A DNA stretch of 64,000 nucleotides from Phycisphaera sp. (GCA_025916675.1 CP098402.1:2103205-2167204), one strand, 5' to 3'; positions 16,973 through 26,548 are shown, counted from the stretch's first letter. A program made the numbers and translations. Notes: generated by a model not told the origin, from the letters alone.

Positions 16973-17388
16973 CGTGTGAAAACCCGTGTATTGGCCGTAA
17001 GGAGGCCCGTGTGAGAGTCGAATACCGGTTCGTGGCTTCGACCTGGTGCTGGCTCGCTACGTCCCTGGCCCGGAGACCGTTTCCGTTCGTACAACCGCTT
17101 GCCGACCCGCGTCATGCCGGGCACGCCCCGGTCCGCCGCTTCATGTTCTCAAACCTTCGATTCCGAAACCATCAAAGGCAAGAGCCCGCTAAACCAACCG
17201 AGAAACCCCTGCGGGCGGCCCGAGCGGGCAGCCATAGCCCCCGCGGACGGGCCCCGGGTGGGCGTCGATACGCCCCTGGGGTCCAATAGGTTGCCTGCGG
17301 CTCCGTCCGAACAGGCCAACTCGCTCGATCCTGCCCCGCCGAGAGCCCAAGGGCAATCCCATGATCCGCCCGGCAAGGGGACAGGTTA
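16973..17388. other. Gene-free gap with a structured element
   Basis: 416 bp between two minus-strand genes. No supported coding frame. It contains a compact double-stem hairpin at 17249-17284 (annotated separately) and presumably the promoter of the coiled-coil gene. Confidence 0.5.
17249..17284. repeat. Nested GC hairpin, possible terminator or RNA structure
   Basis: Outer stem 17249-17255 with 17278-17284 (7 bp including one G-T) and inner stem 17260-17265 with 17270-17275 (6 bp, CGAT loop). It lies about 105 bp beyond the stop of the HEAT-repeat gene. No T-tract follows on either strand, so terminator function is uncertain. Confidence 0.5.
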
Positions 17389-18420
17389 TCACGGTCGTGT
17401 CAGCCGGACAACAGCGGCGGCGGCATGAACACGAACCGAGGGGTCGGGGTCGCCCATCATCATTTCGAGGGTGCCCAGGTGTTCGGCCTTTCCGATCTCC
17501 CCAAGGGCCAGCGCGGATAGCCCCCTGACGGCCGGCATCGGATCGTCGACATAGGCCAGCGCGAACGCATCGCCCTGGGTGCGGCCGAGCTGGGCCATCG
17601 CGTACACCGCCGACAGCCTGACCTCGGGCGGCATCATGTTGCCCCGCCCATCCAGCCGGGCGGTCAGCAGGGCGAGCTGGTTCTCGGAAGCGTGATCGCC
17701 GACCTCGCCCAGAATGCGAGCCGCCAGGGCGGTAGCTTCCAGATCCTCGGCCCGAGCCGGGTACAGGGCGGCCCGGATGGGCTGGATCTGGTCGGGTTCC
17801 CCCAGCTTGACCATCGCCTCCCCCATCTGGAGGCTCATGAGCCTGAACTGGCCGGGCGGGGCCATGGGCATCGGCCTGGCAAGGGCTTCACGCAAGAGCG
17901 GCAGTGCCGACTGGTTTCCCAACTCGCCCAGCACCAACGCCGCCTGTGCCCGCAGCCGGGGATTGTCCGATTCCAGCAGCGCCCGAACGATCTCGTGGGA
18001 GCCGCTGTGATCGCCGTTGGCCGCCATCGCATACGCCGCGCCCAGCCGCACCCAAGGCGAACGGTCGCGCAGCAACGGCTTGGCTTGCAAGGCCAGCTCG
18101 CCCCGATGGGCCCGGCCGACGCCCATCAGCGCGACGGCGCGCACGCCCGGATCCGCGTCGGCCATGCCACGCGCGAGCCACTCGCTCGCCCGGCCGGGGG
18201 CCTCCAGCAGCCCCTCGATCGCGTTCGCCCTAATCTGCGGATCGGCATGGGTGGCAAGGCCCTCGAGCGACTCGATCGCCCGCTCGCGGGCGCGAGAGAT
18301 CTCGATCGCGTCGACCGGCTGGCCCGTTGCGACCGTCGATCTCGAACCGCCCGAGCACGAGGCCAGCCCGATCGAGACCCCCACACACACGCACGCCGCC
18401 AGTGTCCCTATCCGCCGCAT
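17389..18420 (-). CDS. HEAT-repeat lipoprotein
   Basis: 343 aa. Lipoprotein signal peptide with lipobox GLASC. The mature part is a chain of about nine HEAT-like helical pairs (for example DPQIRANAIEGLL, DPGVRAVALMGVG, NPRLRAQAALVLGELG, DPSVRVHAAAAVVRL), predicting an alpha-solenoid used as a protein-binding surface. Located after lnt, whose product would acylate its N-terminal cysteine. ATG at 18420 is preferred because the AAGGG site is too close to the ATG at 18432; the latter is the alternative. Partner unknown. Confidence 0.82.
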   Translation of the reverse strand: MRRIGTLAACVCVGVSIGLASCSGGSRSTVATGQPVDAIEISRARERAIESLEGLATHADPQIRANAIEGLLEAPGRASEWLARGMADADPGVRAVALMGVGRAHRGELALQAKPLLRDRSPWVRLGAAYAMAANGDHSGSHEIVRALLESDNPRLRAQAALVLGELGNQSALPLLREALARPMPMAPPGQFRLMSLQMGEAMVKLGEPDQIQPIRAALYPARAEDLEATALAARILGEVGDHASENQLALLTARLDGRGNMMPPEVRLSAVYAMAQLGRTQGDAFALAYVDDPMPAVRGLSALALGEIGKAEHLGTLEMMMGDPDPSVRVHAAAAVVRLTRP

Positions 18421-18503
18421 CGCGTTCACCATCCCTTCGAGCAGGCTCGCATCCAGAGCTCCGGACCCGACCGTACGACCCCAGACACCCGGTGTTCACC
18501 CGG

Positions 18504-20270
18504 TCAGGCCGGCCGCCGGCCCGAGCCCAACCCCCGCACCAGCACCACCAGCCCCGCAAAGAACACCAGCCACGGCGTCAGATGCCCCAGCCTCGAGAAT
18601 GGCGTGGCCTTGGTCGTCCGGCCCGGCACGTCCCCTACGACCACCTGGGGCGTACGCGTGGCGAACTCCTGGCCGGCCGTGGTCACCGCGTGATCGCCCG
18701 GCCCTTCCGGGTGGGTCGTCTGCGTGGTCGCGATGCGGCCTTGCGAATCGATGATGGTCGAGATGCCGGTGTTGGCGGCCCGCACGATGGGCACCCCGTT
18801 CTCGAGCGCCCGCCAGCGGGCGAGCTTGAGGTGCATGGCCCGACCGGAATCACTCGTCGAGAACCAGCCGTCGTTGGTGAGATTGACCAGCGCATCAACG
18901 CGATCGCCCCCGCCGCGCGCCAATCGGCGGCTCACTCCGGCGTAGGCCACCTCGAAGCAGATGGGCGTGCCCACACGGATCTCGCCGCCGTCCACCAGCG
19001 GCACGTCAAACCACAACGGCCGCCTGCCCGCGTCCAGATCAAAGCTCATGCCGCCCGCGCCGATTGCCAGCAGTTGCCTTTCGAGCCACTCCCACCGCGA
19101 TACCAGCGGCAGCACCTCGCCGAAGATGGTGAGCTTCAGCTTGTCGTACCGAACGGCCGAGAGCTGGCCGCCGACGAAGAGGTGGGCGCTGTTGTACAGC
19201 CCGGCCTGGTCCTGGGTCACCTCGCCATCGGGCGTGCTCGAGAGCCGCAGCCCATCAATGCCGGCGGCACCGACGATCATCGGCACGCCAATGTCCTGCT
19301 GCAGCAAGGCCGCCTCGTCGGCGAAGATCGTCGCGGGTAGTTGTTCCAACCCTGGGATCTCGGTGGCGTACACCAGCCCGAACCGGCGCATCTCTTCGAG
19401 CGCCTGGGGGCTGATGGGCGGGCCGGGCAGCATGGTTTCCGGCCACACCACGAAGTCCGCCGTGCCGCGCGCCGTTTCGGTCATGCCGGCGAATGTCTCG
19501 TAGAGCCGCACCTGGTCGCCCATCGACCACGACAGGCGGTTGTCCTGGGGCACGTTGGTCTGGATGATGGCGGCGCGAGCGCCGGTCGGCTGGCCGGCCG
19601 GTGGCGCGAGCAGGCCGAGCAGGCCCAACGCCAGCCAGGGAACAACGACCACCGCGCCCCTGCGCCACACGTCGTCCCGTGAATGGGCGAGCAGCACGAG
19701 CCCCGCGGCGCTCATCGCGATCGCCAATCCCACGCCATACGCCCCCAGCACGGCGCCGCTCTTGAACACGTATGGCGCATCGATCAGCGGGTGGCCAATC
19801 AGCAGCCATGCGTACCCGCCGAAGAGGACGCTGCCGCGGAAGACCTCGACGAACGACCAGGTGATCGCGAGGGCGAACGCCGTAGCCGCCAGCCCGCCGC
19901 GCCCGCGGACGGCGATGGCCGCGAGCAGCACGAACAGCCCGGCGTACGAGCCTTGCAGCAGCATGCCCGGGAAAAAGCCCACGGGCGAGACCTTGAAGAT
20001 CCAGGCGTGGGTGATGACCCACAGGGGCAACGACCCGACCCATGCCCCAGCCGCCGCGCGCCACACGGCCCGGCGGCCGGATCTCGACACGAACAGGGCC
20101 ATCGCCATGAGCGGAACCGGCGCGAGCAGCGCCAGGGGCCACCACGCAATGGGCTCGCTCGCGAGCAACCCCAGGATGGCGTACGCCATTCCGGCAGCCA
20201 CGCCGAACAGGGCCCAGTGCAACCACTTCGATGGGCGCACCAGGGACGCGTTGCGGGTCTGGGGACTCAC
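18504..20270 (-). CDS. lnt: Apolipoprotein N-acyltransferase
   Basis: 588 aa. N-terminal half has about seven membrane helices; the C-terminal half is a nitrilase-like periplasmic domain. The catalytic triad is visible as Glu278 (WPETMLP), Lys377 (YDKLKLTIFGE) and Cys438 (TPICFEVAY). It transfers the third acyl chain onto the N-terminal cysteine of lipoproteins in the inner membrane, implying a Gram-negative-style lipoprotein pathway; several lipoproteins are encoded in this window. The start overlaps the accD stop by 4 bases. Longer than E. coli Lnt (512 aa), partly through extra residues near 280-360. Confidence 0.95.
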   Translation of the reverse strand: MSPQTRNASLVRPSKWLHWALFGVAAGMAYAILGLLASEPIAWWPLALLAPVPLMAMALFVSRSGRRAVWRAAAGAWVGSLPLWVITHAWIFKVSPVGFFPGMLLQGSYAGLFVLLAAIAVRGRGGLAATAFALAITWSFVEVFRGSVLFGGYAWLLIGHPLIDAPYVFKSGAVLGAYGVGLAIAMSAAGLVLLAHSRDDVWRRGAVVVVPWLALGLLGLLAPPAGQPTGARAAIIQTNVPQDNRLSWSMGDQVRLYETFAGMTETARGTADFVVWPETMLPGPPISPQALEEMRRFGLVYATEIPGLEQLPATIFADEAALLQQDIGVPMIVGAAGIDGLRLSSTPDGEVTQDQAGLYNSAHLFVGGQLSAVRYDKLKLTIFGEVLPLVSRWEWLERQLLAIGAGGMSFDLDAGRRPLWFDVPLVDGGEIRVGTPICFEVAYAGVSRRLARGGGDRVDALVNLTNDGWFSTSDSGRAMHLKLARWRALENGVPIVRAANTGISTIIDSQGRIATTQTTHPEGPGDHAVTTAGQEFATRTPQVVVGDVPGRTTKATPFSRLGHLTPWLVFFAGLVVLVRGLGSGRRPA

Positions 20271-21139
20271 AGGCCGGCGTAATCGATGAGGCGTGCGAGT
20301 TCGTTCCGCAGTTCGGCGCGGTGCACGATCTTGTCGATCAGCCCGTGGTCGAGGCAGAACTCCGACCGCTGGAAGCCCTCGGGCAGCTCCTGCCGGATCG
20401 TCTGGCGAATCACGCGTGGGCCGGCGAAGCCGATCAGGGCCTTGGGCTCGGCCACGATCACGTCGCCAAGCATCGCGAACGAGGCGGTCACGCCGCCCGT
20501 GGTCGGATCGGCCAGCACGCTGATGAACAGCCCCCCGGCCCGGTCATGGCGCGCCAGGGCGGCGCTGCTCTTGGCCATCTGCATCAGGCTCAGCGTGCTC
20601 TCTTGCATGCGAGCCCCGCCCGAGCAGCTCACGACGATGACCGGCAATTTGCGCTCGGTGGCAAGCTCGATCGACCGCGTGACGGTCTCGCCCACCACGC
20701 TGCCCATCGAGCCCATCATGAACCCCAGGTCGAGCGAGCACAGCACCGCCTGGCGGCCCTTGATGAAACCGACCCCGGCGACGACCGCGTCGGGGCGGCC
20801 CGTGCGCTTCTGCTCGGCCTGCAACCGGCCGGCATAGGGCTTGAGGTCCTCGAACTTCAACGGGTCTTCGGGGCGCAGGTCCTCGAACATCGCCTCGAAG
20901 CTGCCCTGGTCGGCGAGCTGGTTGATGCGCTCGCCCGCCTGGATGCGGTAGTGGTGCCCGCACTCAGGGCAAACGTGGAGGTTGGCCTCCATCTGCTTGC
21001 GGTAGATGAGCTGCTCGCAGCCGGGGCAGCGCAGCCACAGGCCCTCGGGCACCTGGCTGCGTCGCTCGGGCCGGATGTCCGACCAGCTACGCGGTGACTT
21101 GGCGGTCGTGGATGCTGCCATGGACCGATTGTTGGCCAT
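20267..21139 (-). CDS. accD: Acetyl-CoA carboxylase carboxyltransferase subunit beta
   Basis: 290 aa. A four-cysteine zinc ribbon (Cys38, Cys41, Cys57, Cys60) precedes the crotonase-like carboxyltransferase domain with the SCSGGARMQES and DPTTGGVTASFAMLGD motifs. With AccA it transfers carboxyl from biotin to acetyl-CoA to make malonyl-CoA for fatty acid synthesis. An extended N-terminus of about 30 residues precedes the zinc ribbon. Start 21139 has an AGGGG site; ATG at 21121 is possible. Overlaps lnt by 4 bases, so membrane lipid and lipoprotein synthesis are coupled genetically. Confidence 0.96.
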   Translation of the reverse strand: MANNRSMAASTTAKSPRSWSDIRPERRSQVPEGLWLRCPGCEQLIYRKQMEANLHVCPECGHHYRIQAGERINQLADQGSFEAMFEDLRPEDPLKFEDLKPYAGRLQAEQKRTGRPDAVVAGVGFIKGRQAVLCSLDLGFMMGSMGSVVGETVTRSIELATERKLPVIVVSCSGGARMQESTLSLMQMAKSSAALARHDRAGGLFISVLADPTTGGVTASFAMLGDVIVAEPKALIGFAGPRVIRQTIRQELPEGFQRSEFCLDHGLIDKIVHRAELRNELARLIDYAGL

Positions 21140-21203
21140 CGGGACCCCTGGGATTCAGTTTTTGTTTTCGGACGTTGCTGGTGCCTGCCGCTGAGCCCGC
21201 CAA

Positions 21204-21812
21204 TTAGACGGCCTTGGCCGGCACGATCTCGTCGCGCCTCACCCGCATGGGCACGAGCTTGGGCCCCACTGCCGCGGCGTCCCAGCCGTCGACGAGGTCC
21301 AGGCCCTGGAGGCGGTTGCGGAGCACGTGAAAGGCCATCGGCCGGAGCACCACGGCCACATGCCGGCCCTTGCCATTGAGCTTGTCGAGCCCCTTCGCGA
21401 GTGCGTTCAGCAGCCGCGTCTCGGCGTCGGCGAAGGACTCGCCCTCGGGTGAGACCACCGAGGTGGGGTCTTCCTTCCACTGCTTGAAGGCTGCGGGGAA
21501 CCGCTCGACGAGTTGCTCCATCCGCTGGCCTTCCCAGAGGCCAAGGTCGATCTCGCGGAGGTCGTCGATGGTGCGGACCTTCTTGTCGGCTAGCTTGCCG
21601 ATGTGATGGGCGGTCTGGGTCGAAGCCTCGTCGGGGCTGGTCAGGATTCCGGTGATGGCGGACAGGTCGTGATCCCGCAGGGCCGCGGTGAGTTCCTCGC
21701 CCCAGGCCTTGCACGCGGGCAGGTCGCAGTCGCCGCCCAAGCGGGCGGTCTCGTCCCACTCGGTCCGGGAGCCCCGGACCAGCAGCAGTTCAACTTCGGA
21801 TGGCGTAGCCAT
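21204..21812 (-). CDS. Histidine phosphatase-superfamily protein, catalytic residues lost
   Basis: 202 aa with the overall phosphoglycerate-mutase-like layout, including the REIDLGLWEGQ segment with Glu88. The defining LVRHGxT motif reads LVRGSRTEW: the phospho-accepting His is replaced by Gly14 and the next Gly by Ser. The second catalytic His (normally VSHGG) is Arg157 in VVLRPMA, and the QTA-preceding Arg is also missing. It is therefore most likely non-catalytic, perhaps a ligand-binding or regulatory relative. ATG at 21812 has a GAGGAA site. Located 65 bp upstream of accD. Confidence 0.75.
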   Translation of the reverse strand: MATPSEVELLLVRGSRTEWDETARLGGDCDLPACKAWGEELTAALRDHDLSAITGILTSPDEASTQTAHHIGKLADKKVRTIDDLREIDLGLWEGQRMEQLVERFPAAFKQWKEDPTSVVSPEGESFADAETRLLNALAKGLDKLNGKGRHVAVVLRPMAFHVLRNRLQGLDLVDGWDAAAVGPKLVPMRVRRDEIVPAKAV

Positions 21813-22040
21813 GCATTCCTCGCAACGCCGGTGGACGGGATCGGGCACCAGCCCTCCCCGCCCGCCGATTGGTCCCGGTCGCAACAACCGGAACGCAAAC
21901 TGTACCGGGTCAATACGCCCGGCTCGGCATGAAAGCATCGCATTCCTGGCGAATCCTGATCGCGGAAAGCGCTACCTACGACCGGATAACCGTCGGTGGT
22001 CCCGTTTTGATCCCTATGGACCGCCCATTTCGCCACATAC

Positions 22041-22748
22041 TCAGCCACGCATTCGGGTGATCACCGACGCTCGCTCGTTCGGGGAAACCTTGAACACAGC
22101 CGAGGCCGCAGCGAGGACGTCCGCCCCGGCCTCGAGCAAATCTGGGGCTTGCCTGGGCCCCACGCCGCCGTCGACCTCGATGCGGGTCTCGGGCACGACC
22201 CGGCGGACGTGCCGGATCTTGTCGAGGGCGGCGGGGTCGAAGGCCTGGCCGGCGAAACCGGCCCGGATGGCCATGACCAGCACCAGATCGACATGGGGCA
22301 GTAAGGCGTCCGCCTTCTCGATGGGCGTGGGGCCGTCGATGGCGATGCCGACGGACATGCCCAAACCTCGGACCTTGTCGAACAGGGCCCTCGCATCGTC
22401 GCCATCGAGTGCCTCGATGTGGAAGGTCAGGTGGCCGGCACCGGCCTGGGCGAAGGGCTCCGCGAAGAGATCGGGCCGCTCGATCATGAGGTGGACGTCG
22501 AAGAAGGCGTCGGGCAGGTCGGCCTTGAGCGAGGCCAGCATGTCGACGCCCAGGGCCAGATTGGGCACGAGGTGGCCGTCCATCACGTCGTAGTGCAGAA
22601 GGTCGCCGCCGGCATCAAGGGCGCTGCGGCACTCCTCGCCGAGCTTCGCGTAGTTGGCCGCCAGGATGGAGGGGGCCACCAGGGGCAGGCGAACGGGATG
22701 GGTGATGGGGTTGGTCAGGGCCGTCTCCGACTGGGCTTGGGTTGGCAT
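22041..22748 (-). CDS. rpe: Ribulose-phosphate 3-epimerase
   Basis: 235 aa TIM barrel interconverting ribulose-5-phosphate and xylulose-5-phosphate in the pentose phosphate pathway. Conserved elements: APSILAANYAKL, HYDVMDGHLVPN (catalytic Asp and metal ligands), DVHLMIE, and IEVDGGV (second catalytic Asp). The usual NPGFGGQ phosphate-side loop reads RAGFAGQ, a small departure. An N-terminal extension of ~22 residues precedes the barrel. 228 bp of noncoding DNA separates it from the phosphatase-like gene. Confidence 0.93.
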   Translation of the reverse strand: MPTQAQSETALTNPITHPVRLPLVAPSILAANYAKLGEECRSALDAGGDLLHYDVMDGHLVPNLALGVDMLASLKADLPDAFFDVHLMIERPDLFAEPFAQAGAGHLTFHIEALDGDDARALFDKVRGLGMSVGIAIDGPTPIEKADALLPHVDLVLVMAIRAGFAGQAFDPAALDKIRHVRRVVPETRIEVDGGVGPRQAPDLLEAGADVLAAASAVFKVSPNERASVITRMRG

Positions 22749-22818
22749 GGCGGGATCGTAAACCCCTCGCGGGGCTCTACCATCGCGGGCTGACTCGTTT
22801 TACCGCCTTCGAGAGAGG

Positions 22819-24267
22819 ATGACCAGCTTCATGACGACCTCCCAAGCCGCCGTGGGCACGCTCGATGACATTGCGCCGGCCGTCAAGGCCTCCGGGCAGG
22901 GGCATCTATTGTCGTTCGCCGATTCGCTGTCTGCCCAGGAAAAGGCCTCCTTTGCGCGCGAGTTGGCGGCGGTCGACTGGCCGACGATCCCCAGCGTCAT
23001 TAAGCGGTTCCGCAAGGCTGGCGCGGCCGAGTCGTACGGCGAGTTCGAGCCGCCGGTGGTGTGCTGCGTCAAAGGCACGGCGGGCGACCACTCGATTGAT
23101 GGTGATGCTGCGCGGGATGCTGGCTTGGAGATGATCAAGGGTGGCAAGGTTGCCGCGCTCACGGTGGCCGGCGGGCAGGGCACGCGGCTGGGGTTCGACG
23201 GCCCTAAGGGCACGCTGCCGATCGGGCCGACGAGCGGGCGGACGCTGTTCGAGGTGTTCGCCGACCAGATCAGGGCCGCCGGCGATTGGGCGCGGCGGCC
23301 GATCCCGTGGCTGATCATGACCAGCCCGCAGAATCATGGGCAGACTCTGGCGTTCTTCGAGGAACGGGAGTGGCTTGGGCTCGATCGCGAGCAGTTGCGG
23401 TTCTTCCAGCAGGGGGTGATGCCGAGTTTCTGCCCGGAAACGGGACGCCTGCTGCTGGCGGGTAAGGGGCACCTGGCGACGAACCCGGACGGGCATGGCG
23501 GCGTCGTTCGCGCGTTGTCGAAGAGCGGCGAGCTCGATCGCCTGGAGGGCGAGGGCGTGGAGCACCTGAGCTACTTCCAGGTCGACAACCCGCTGGTGCC
23601 GCCATTGGACCCCGTGTTTTTGGGCGCGCACGCTGGTGCGGGCGGCGCGGCCAGCTCGGGGCAGTTCTCGAGCAAGATGGTGGCGAAGGCGGCGGCCTCG
23701 GAGAAGGTTGGCGTGTTCGCGCGGTGCGATGGGAAGACGCGGGTGGTCGAGTATTCGGACATGCCCGAGGCGCTCTCGAACGCGACGGACGACACTGGGA
23801 AGTTGAAATTCGAGGCCGGATCGGTGGCGATCCATGCGGCCTCGGTGGCGTTCTTGCGATCGATCGACGAAGCGGGCGAAGCGGCATTGCCGTTCCACCG
23901 GGCGTTCAAGAAGGTGCCGCATGTGGACGTGATGAAGGGCACGCTGATGGAGCCGGGCGAGCCCAACGCCGTCAAGCTGGAGCGGTTTGTGTTCGATGCG
24001 ATCCCGGTTGCCGACCAATCGCTGGTGCTGCGCGTCGCACGCGAGCGTGAGTTTGCGCCCACGAAGAACCCGACGGGTGTCGATAGCGTTGAGAGCGCGC
24101 GGCACATGCAGAGCCAGCGGGCCGAGGCGTGGCTGCAAGAGCGCGGGTTTAAGGTGCCGGCGGGCTGCACGCTCGAGCTCTCGGGCGCGGCGGCTTGGGC
24201 CGATGTCGCCGGTCTGGAGTACACCCCCACCGCGACCCCCGAGGCCGGGCAGGGCGTGGTGCTCTGA
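22819..24267 (+). CDS. UDPGP-family nucleotidyltransferase (UDP-sugar pyrophosphorylase)
   Basis: 482 aa. Contains the UDPGP signature AGGQGTRLGFDGPKGTLP at about residues 117-134, the LSYFQVDNPL uridine/sugar site, and a C-terminal left-handed helix-like portion. Such enzymes make UDP-N-acetylglucosamine or UDP-glucose from the sugar-1-phosphate and UTP; which sugar cannot be decided here. It could feed the UDP-glucuronate decarboxylase and heptose genes elsewhere in the window. Start at 22819 (ATG at 22831 is an alternative with better ribosome-site spacing). Overlaps the next gene as TGATG. Confidence 0.88.
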   Translation: MTSFMTTSQAAVGTLDDIAPAVKASGQGHLLSFADSLSAQEKASFARELAAVDWPTIPSVIKRFRKAGAAESYGEFEPPVVCCVKGTAGDHSIDGDAARDAGLEMIKGGKVAALTVAGGQGTRLGFDGPKGTLPIGPTSGRTLFEVFADQIRAAGDWARRPIPWLIMTSPQNHGQTLAFFEEREWLGLDREQLRFFQQGVMPSFCPETGRLLLAGKGHLATNPDGHGGVVRALSKSGELDRLEGEGVEHLSYFQVDNPLVPPLDPVFLGAHAGAGGAASSGQFSSKMVAKAAASEKVGVFARCDGKTRVVEYSDMPEALSNATDDTGKLKFEAGSVAIHAASVAFLRSIDEAGEAALPFHRAFKKVPHVDVMKGTLMEPGEPNAVKLERFVFDAIPVADQSLVLRVAREREFAPTKNPTGVDSVESARHMQSQRAEAWLQERGFKVPAGCTLELSGAAAWADVAGLEYTPTATPEAGQGVVL

Positions 24268-25103
24268 TGGCCGGCTCGTACCCCGGGGCCGCCCTGAAGC
24301 TGGCGAGCGCGCTCGAGGAGCGCACGAAACGCGAGACGCTGGCGGGGGCTATACCCGCGCTCATCGCACACCCCGACTGGGAGACGCCCGCGCCGCTGGT
24401 GCTGTGGATGCACGGACGGACGAGCCGCAAGGAGATCGATTCGGGGCGGTACCTGCGGCTGATCCGGGCTGGCATAGCCGTGTGCGCGATCGACCTGCCG
24501 GGGCATGGGGATCGGGCTGACGAATCGCTCCAGACCGCCAGCGGCACGGTGGAGGTGCTCACGCGGGCGCTGCCCGAGGTGGATGTTGCGATCGAGGCGC
24601 TGCTGCAGGGGCCGCATGCGTCGGTATTCGATGGCAAACGCCTCGGCATCGGCGGCATCTCGGCGGGCGGCATGGTGGCACTGCGGCGGCTGTGCGAGCC
24701 GCACGGATTCTCGTGCGCGGCGGTCGAAGCGACGACTGGGTGGCTTGAGGGGTTGTACTTCCCAGAGGACGGTGGCCCGCATCGCTGGCCCGTGGACCAC
24801 GCACGCGAAGCCGTCGAAGCGATCGACCCGATGGCGCACCTGGATGGGTTCGAGCCGTTGCCGTTGATGGCGATGCATAGCGAGGCGGACGAATTGGTGC
24901 CGTTCTCGGTGCAAGCGAAGTTCATCGAGAGGTTGCTTGAGCATTACGAGGCCAGAGGTGACAGGCCGGGCATGATCGAACTGGTGACGTGGCCAGAAAC
25001 CGGCGCTCCGCAGGAGCATCTCGGGTTCGGGCGTCACGCGCATGAGGCCAAGAACATGCAGGTCGACTTCTTCAAGACGCACCTGGTGGGCGCGGGCAAG
25101 TGA
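24267..25103 (+). CDS. Alpha/beta-hydrolase family protein
   Basis: 278 aa. LVLWMHGRTSRK gives the oxyanion-side HG motif, GIGGISAGGM carries the nucleophile elbow (GxSxG), and DELVPF plus a late His supply the likely acid and base. The family includes acyl-peptide hydrolases and dienelactone-hydrolase-like esterases; substrate unknown. It sits between a nucleotide-sugar enzyme and a transporter with 1-base and 4-base start/stop overlaps, so the three are surely co-translated. Confidence 0.83.
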   Translation: MAGSYPGAALKLASALEERTKRETLAGAIPALIAHPDWETPAPLVLWMHGRTSRKEIDSGRYLRLIRAGIAVCAIDLPGHGDRADESLQTASGTVEVLTRALPEVDVAIEALLQGPHASVFDGKRLGIGGISAGGMVALRRLCEPHGFSCAAVEATTGWLEGLYFPEDGGPHRWPVDHAREAVEAIDPMAHLDGFEPLPLMAMHSEADELVPFSVQAKFIERLLEHYEARGDRPGMIELVTWPETGAPQEHLGFGRHAHEAKNMQVDFFKTHLVGAGK

Positions 25104-26548
25104 GGCTTAATCCGTTCCATGGCCTGCCCAACCCCAGGGAGGTGTGGGCGTGGGGCATGTTTGACTTCGCCAACCAGAGCTTCACGCTGCTGATCATCAC
25201 GCTGCTGTTCAGCCTGTACGTCACGCGGGTGGTCGTGCCGCAGCCGGTGCTCGATCCGGCGGTCGAGGAACAGATCAAACTCATCAACGACAACAAGCTG
25301 GCCAAGGCCGACGCATCGCAGGACGTGCAGGACGCGTACGACAAGGTCGAAGCGGCCCAGGCCAAGGGCAAGTTCGTGTGGTCGATCTTGCAAGGCTCGT
25401 CGCTGCTGGTCGTGGTAGCGATCAGCCCGTTCATCGGGGCGTGGGGCGATATCCGCGGCAAACGCAAGCTGATCCTGATGTCCACGGGCATCGCGTGCGG
25501 CGTGCTGACGTGCATGCTGGGGTTTGTCGGGCCGGGCATGGTGATCCTGGCGGCGGCGCTTTACATCCCGGCGAATATCTGCTATCAGGTGGGCGAAAAC
25601 TTTTTGGCGTCGTTCCTACCGGACGTGTCGAGTCGGCGGACCATTGGGCGGGTCAGTGCCATCGGCTGGACGATGGGCTATATCGGCGCGCTGCTGCTGC
25701 TGGTTATCGTCGTCACGCTCATGCTGCTGTTCGGGCTCAAGGACGCCGCCCACTGGCGGGTGTTCTTCGTGTTCGCGGGCGTGTGGTTCTTGCTGGGCAT
25801 CATCGCGCCGGGGGTGATCCTGCGGCGCGACCAGCGGCCGGCGGTCGAGTCGCTCGACCCGCTGCGCGAGGCGGTACGGCGTGTGCGGAAGTCGCTGGCC
25901 GGGGCTGCGGAGTTTGGCGAGTTGCGGCAGTTCCTGGTCGCGTTCCTGGTATATGGGTTCGGCGTGCAGACGTTCATCGCGTTCGCGGCGATCATCGCGG
26001 GCGATTTTGGGTTTACCGACGTGCTGCTGGTGGCGTTTACGGCGCAGCTCACGGTGACGGCAGGTGTCGCGGCAGTGGTGACCAGCACGTTCCAGGATCG
26101 CGTGGGCGCGAAGGTGACCGTGCTGGTGTACCTTGGCGTGTGGGTGGCCAGTTGCCTGGCGATGGTGGCGATGAGCATCGTCTGGCCGCACGGCGGGCCG
26201 CAGTGGCCCGTGTGGGTGGTGGGCAACGGGCTGGGCTTCGGGCTGGGCGGCATCGGGACGGCCTCGCGGTCGATGGTGGGCCGATTGACGCCGAGCCACC
26301 GGACGGCGGAGTTCTTCGGGCTCTGGGGCATGGTGTACAAGTTCGCCGGGGCGATTGGCGTGCTGGGGTTCGGGGCTGTTGCCCGGTTTGCGGGCGAGAC
26401 AGCCTCGCTGCTGCTGCTGGCGGGGTTCTTCGCCGGCGGGCTGCTGCTGGTGCTGCGGGTGGGCGAGACGAAGGGTGTTCGGCAAGCCCGGAAGGCAGAG
26501 CGGAGGCTTGCGCGTGAGTTGGCCGTGGCACCGCTAAGCACGAGTTAG
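25100..26548 (+). CDS. MFS transporter, UMF1 (Atg22-like) family
   Basis: 482 aa with about 12 membrane helices and a ~45-residue charged loop (residues ~45-85) between the first and second. The start VWAWGMFDFANQSF matches the UMF1 signature WxxYDxANSxF. Atg22-like proteins in fungi export amino acids; bacterial members have no settled substrate. GTG at 25100 overlaps the preceding TGA as GTGA. Last gene of the 22.8-26.5 kb operon. Confidence 0.86.
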   Translation: MRLNPFHGLPNPREVWAWGMFDFANQSFTLLIITLLFSLYVTRVVVPQPVLDPAVEEQIKLINDNKLAKADASQDVQDAYDKVEAAQAKGKFVWSILQGSSLLVVVAISPFIGAWGDIRGKRKLILMSTGIACGVLTCMLGFVGPGMVILAAALYIPANICYQVGENFLASFLPDVSSRRTIGRVSAIGWTMGYIGALLLLVIVVTLMLLFGLKDAAHWRVFFVFAGVWFLLGIIAPGVILRRDQRPAVESLDPLREAVRRVRKSLAGAAEFGELRQFLVAFLVYGFGVQTFIAFAAIIAGDFGFTDVLLVAFTAQLTVTAGVAAVVTSTFQDRVGAKVTVLVYLGVWVASCLAMVAMSIVWPHGGPQWPVWVVGNGLGFGLGGIGTASRSMVGRLTPSHRTAEFFGLWGMVYKFAGAIGVLGFGAVARFAGETASLLLLAGFFAGGLLLVLRVGETKGVRQARKAERRLARELAVAPLSTS

